Source: Epithemia pelagica (taxonomy: Eukaryota; Bacillariophyta; Bacillariophyceae; Surirellales; Surirellaceae). From it: 64,000 nucleotides of DNA. The stretch lies in the NCBI GenBank assembly GCA_946965045.2, contig OX337239.1:310001-374000 (forward strand). The letters are read 5' to 3'. Shown here one piece after another: positions 63,925 to 64,000 of this stretch (positions are counted from its first letter, which is position 1; every line of letters begins with the position of its first letter). The position numbers and the translations under genes are program-made. The notes below the pieces were generated by a model. It searched no databases and was not told where the DNA came from. It worked only from the letters and a program-made list of their open reading frames with translations.

Positions 63925-64000
63925 CACGATACGGCTTTTTTGAATGAGGTCGATGAGGATTCTCCTGAAAGATACTGTCCTACCTTGTTATATTCCTGCG

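Overview
The window looks like nuclear DNA of a diatom, most likely a raphid pennate species. The evidence is short GT-AG introns (78, 86, 121, 122 and 179 nt where I could place both ends), strand-mixed genes about 1-3 kb apart, very Q/N/T/S-rich protein segments, and protein families common in diatoms (ThrE-like exporter, ABCD/SbmA-like half transporter, FAM173-type methyltransferase, DUF3684 ATPase, UPF0613/DUF1749 hydrolase, expanded kelch and LRR families). The species assignment is an inference. No virus, organelle, rRNA, tRNA or CRISPR locus was recognised.

Region 1 (1-12.5 kb) is a gene graveyard. Two direct copies (about 98% identical) of a segment of at least 454 bp lie at 1-454 and 9243-9696. 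Around and between them are broken pieces of unrelated host genes: a coiled-coil protein with an early stop, a multiply frameshifted unknown gene, an EamA transporter tail, a two-TM protein, a Rab3GAP1 fragment and an internally deleted DUF3684 ATPase. A 144-bp-period array of stem-loop modules sits at 5.26-5.78 kb.

Region 2 (14.4-39.4 kb) is dominated by five six-bladed kelch genes (14.4, 24.3, 30.3, 34.9 and 38.2 kb), an intact LRR gene (22.4 kb) and a dead LRR copy. The LRR-kelch convergent pair has been duplicated. In the second copy the LRR gene is split by a 2.35-kb importin-alpha-like pseudogene flanked by CAGACT. Kelch copies share a 155-bp identical patch that suggests gene conversion. 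Between them are a spliced ThrE-like exporter, a disordered protein and a type II membrane protein.

Region 3 (39.8-48 kb) holds a spliced ABC half transporter, a TPR protein and a complete-looking two-gene DNA transposon of 3.14 kb. The transposon has 29-bp terminal inverted repeats and CAG target duplications. It carries divergent genes, a spliced DDE transposase and a spliced companion protein, separated by a nested palindrome.

Region 4 (48-56 kb) has a long disordered protein built of repeated MPRRGS / KRRASMGASKSFSDRSF modules. Next to it is a frameshifted gene that joins a restriction-endonuclease-like domain to a protein kinase-like domain, an arrangement reminiscent of Crinkler-type effectors.

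Region 5 (56-64 kb) is ordinary: a secreted coiled-coil protein, a divergent methyltransferase / alpha-beta hydrolase pair, a Cys-rich secretory protein and a DUF707-like type II membrane protein.

Several reading-frame breaks fall in homopolymers. Some may be assembly errors rather than true mutations, and this applies most to the 52.9 and 55.5 kb breaks.
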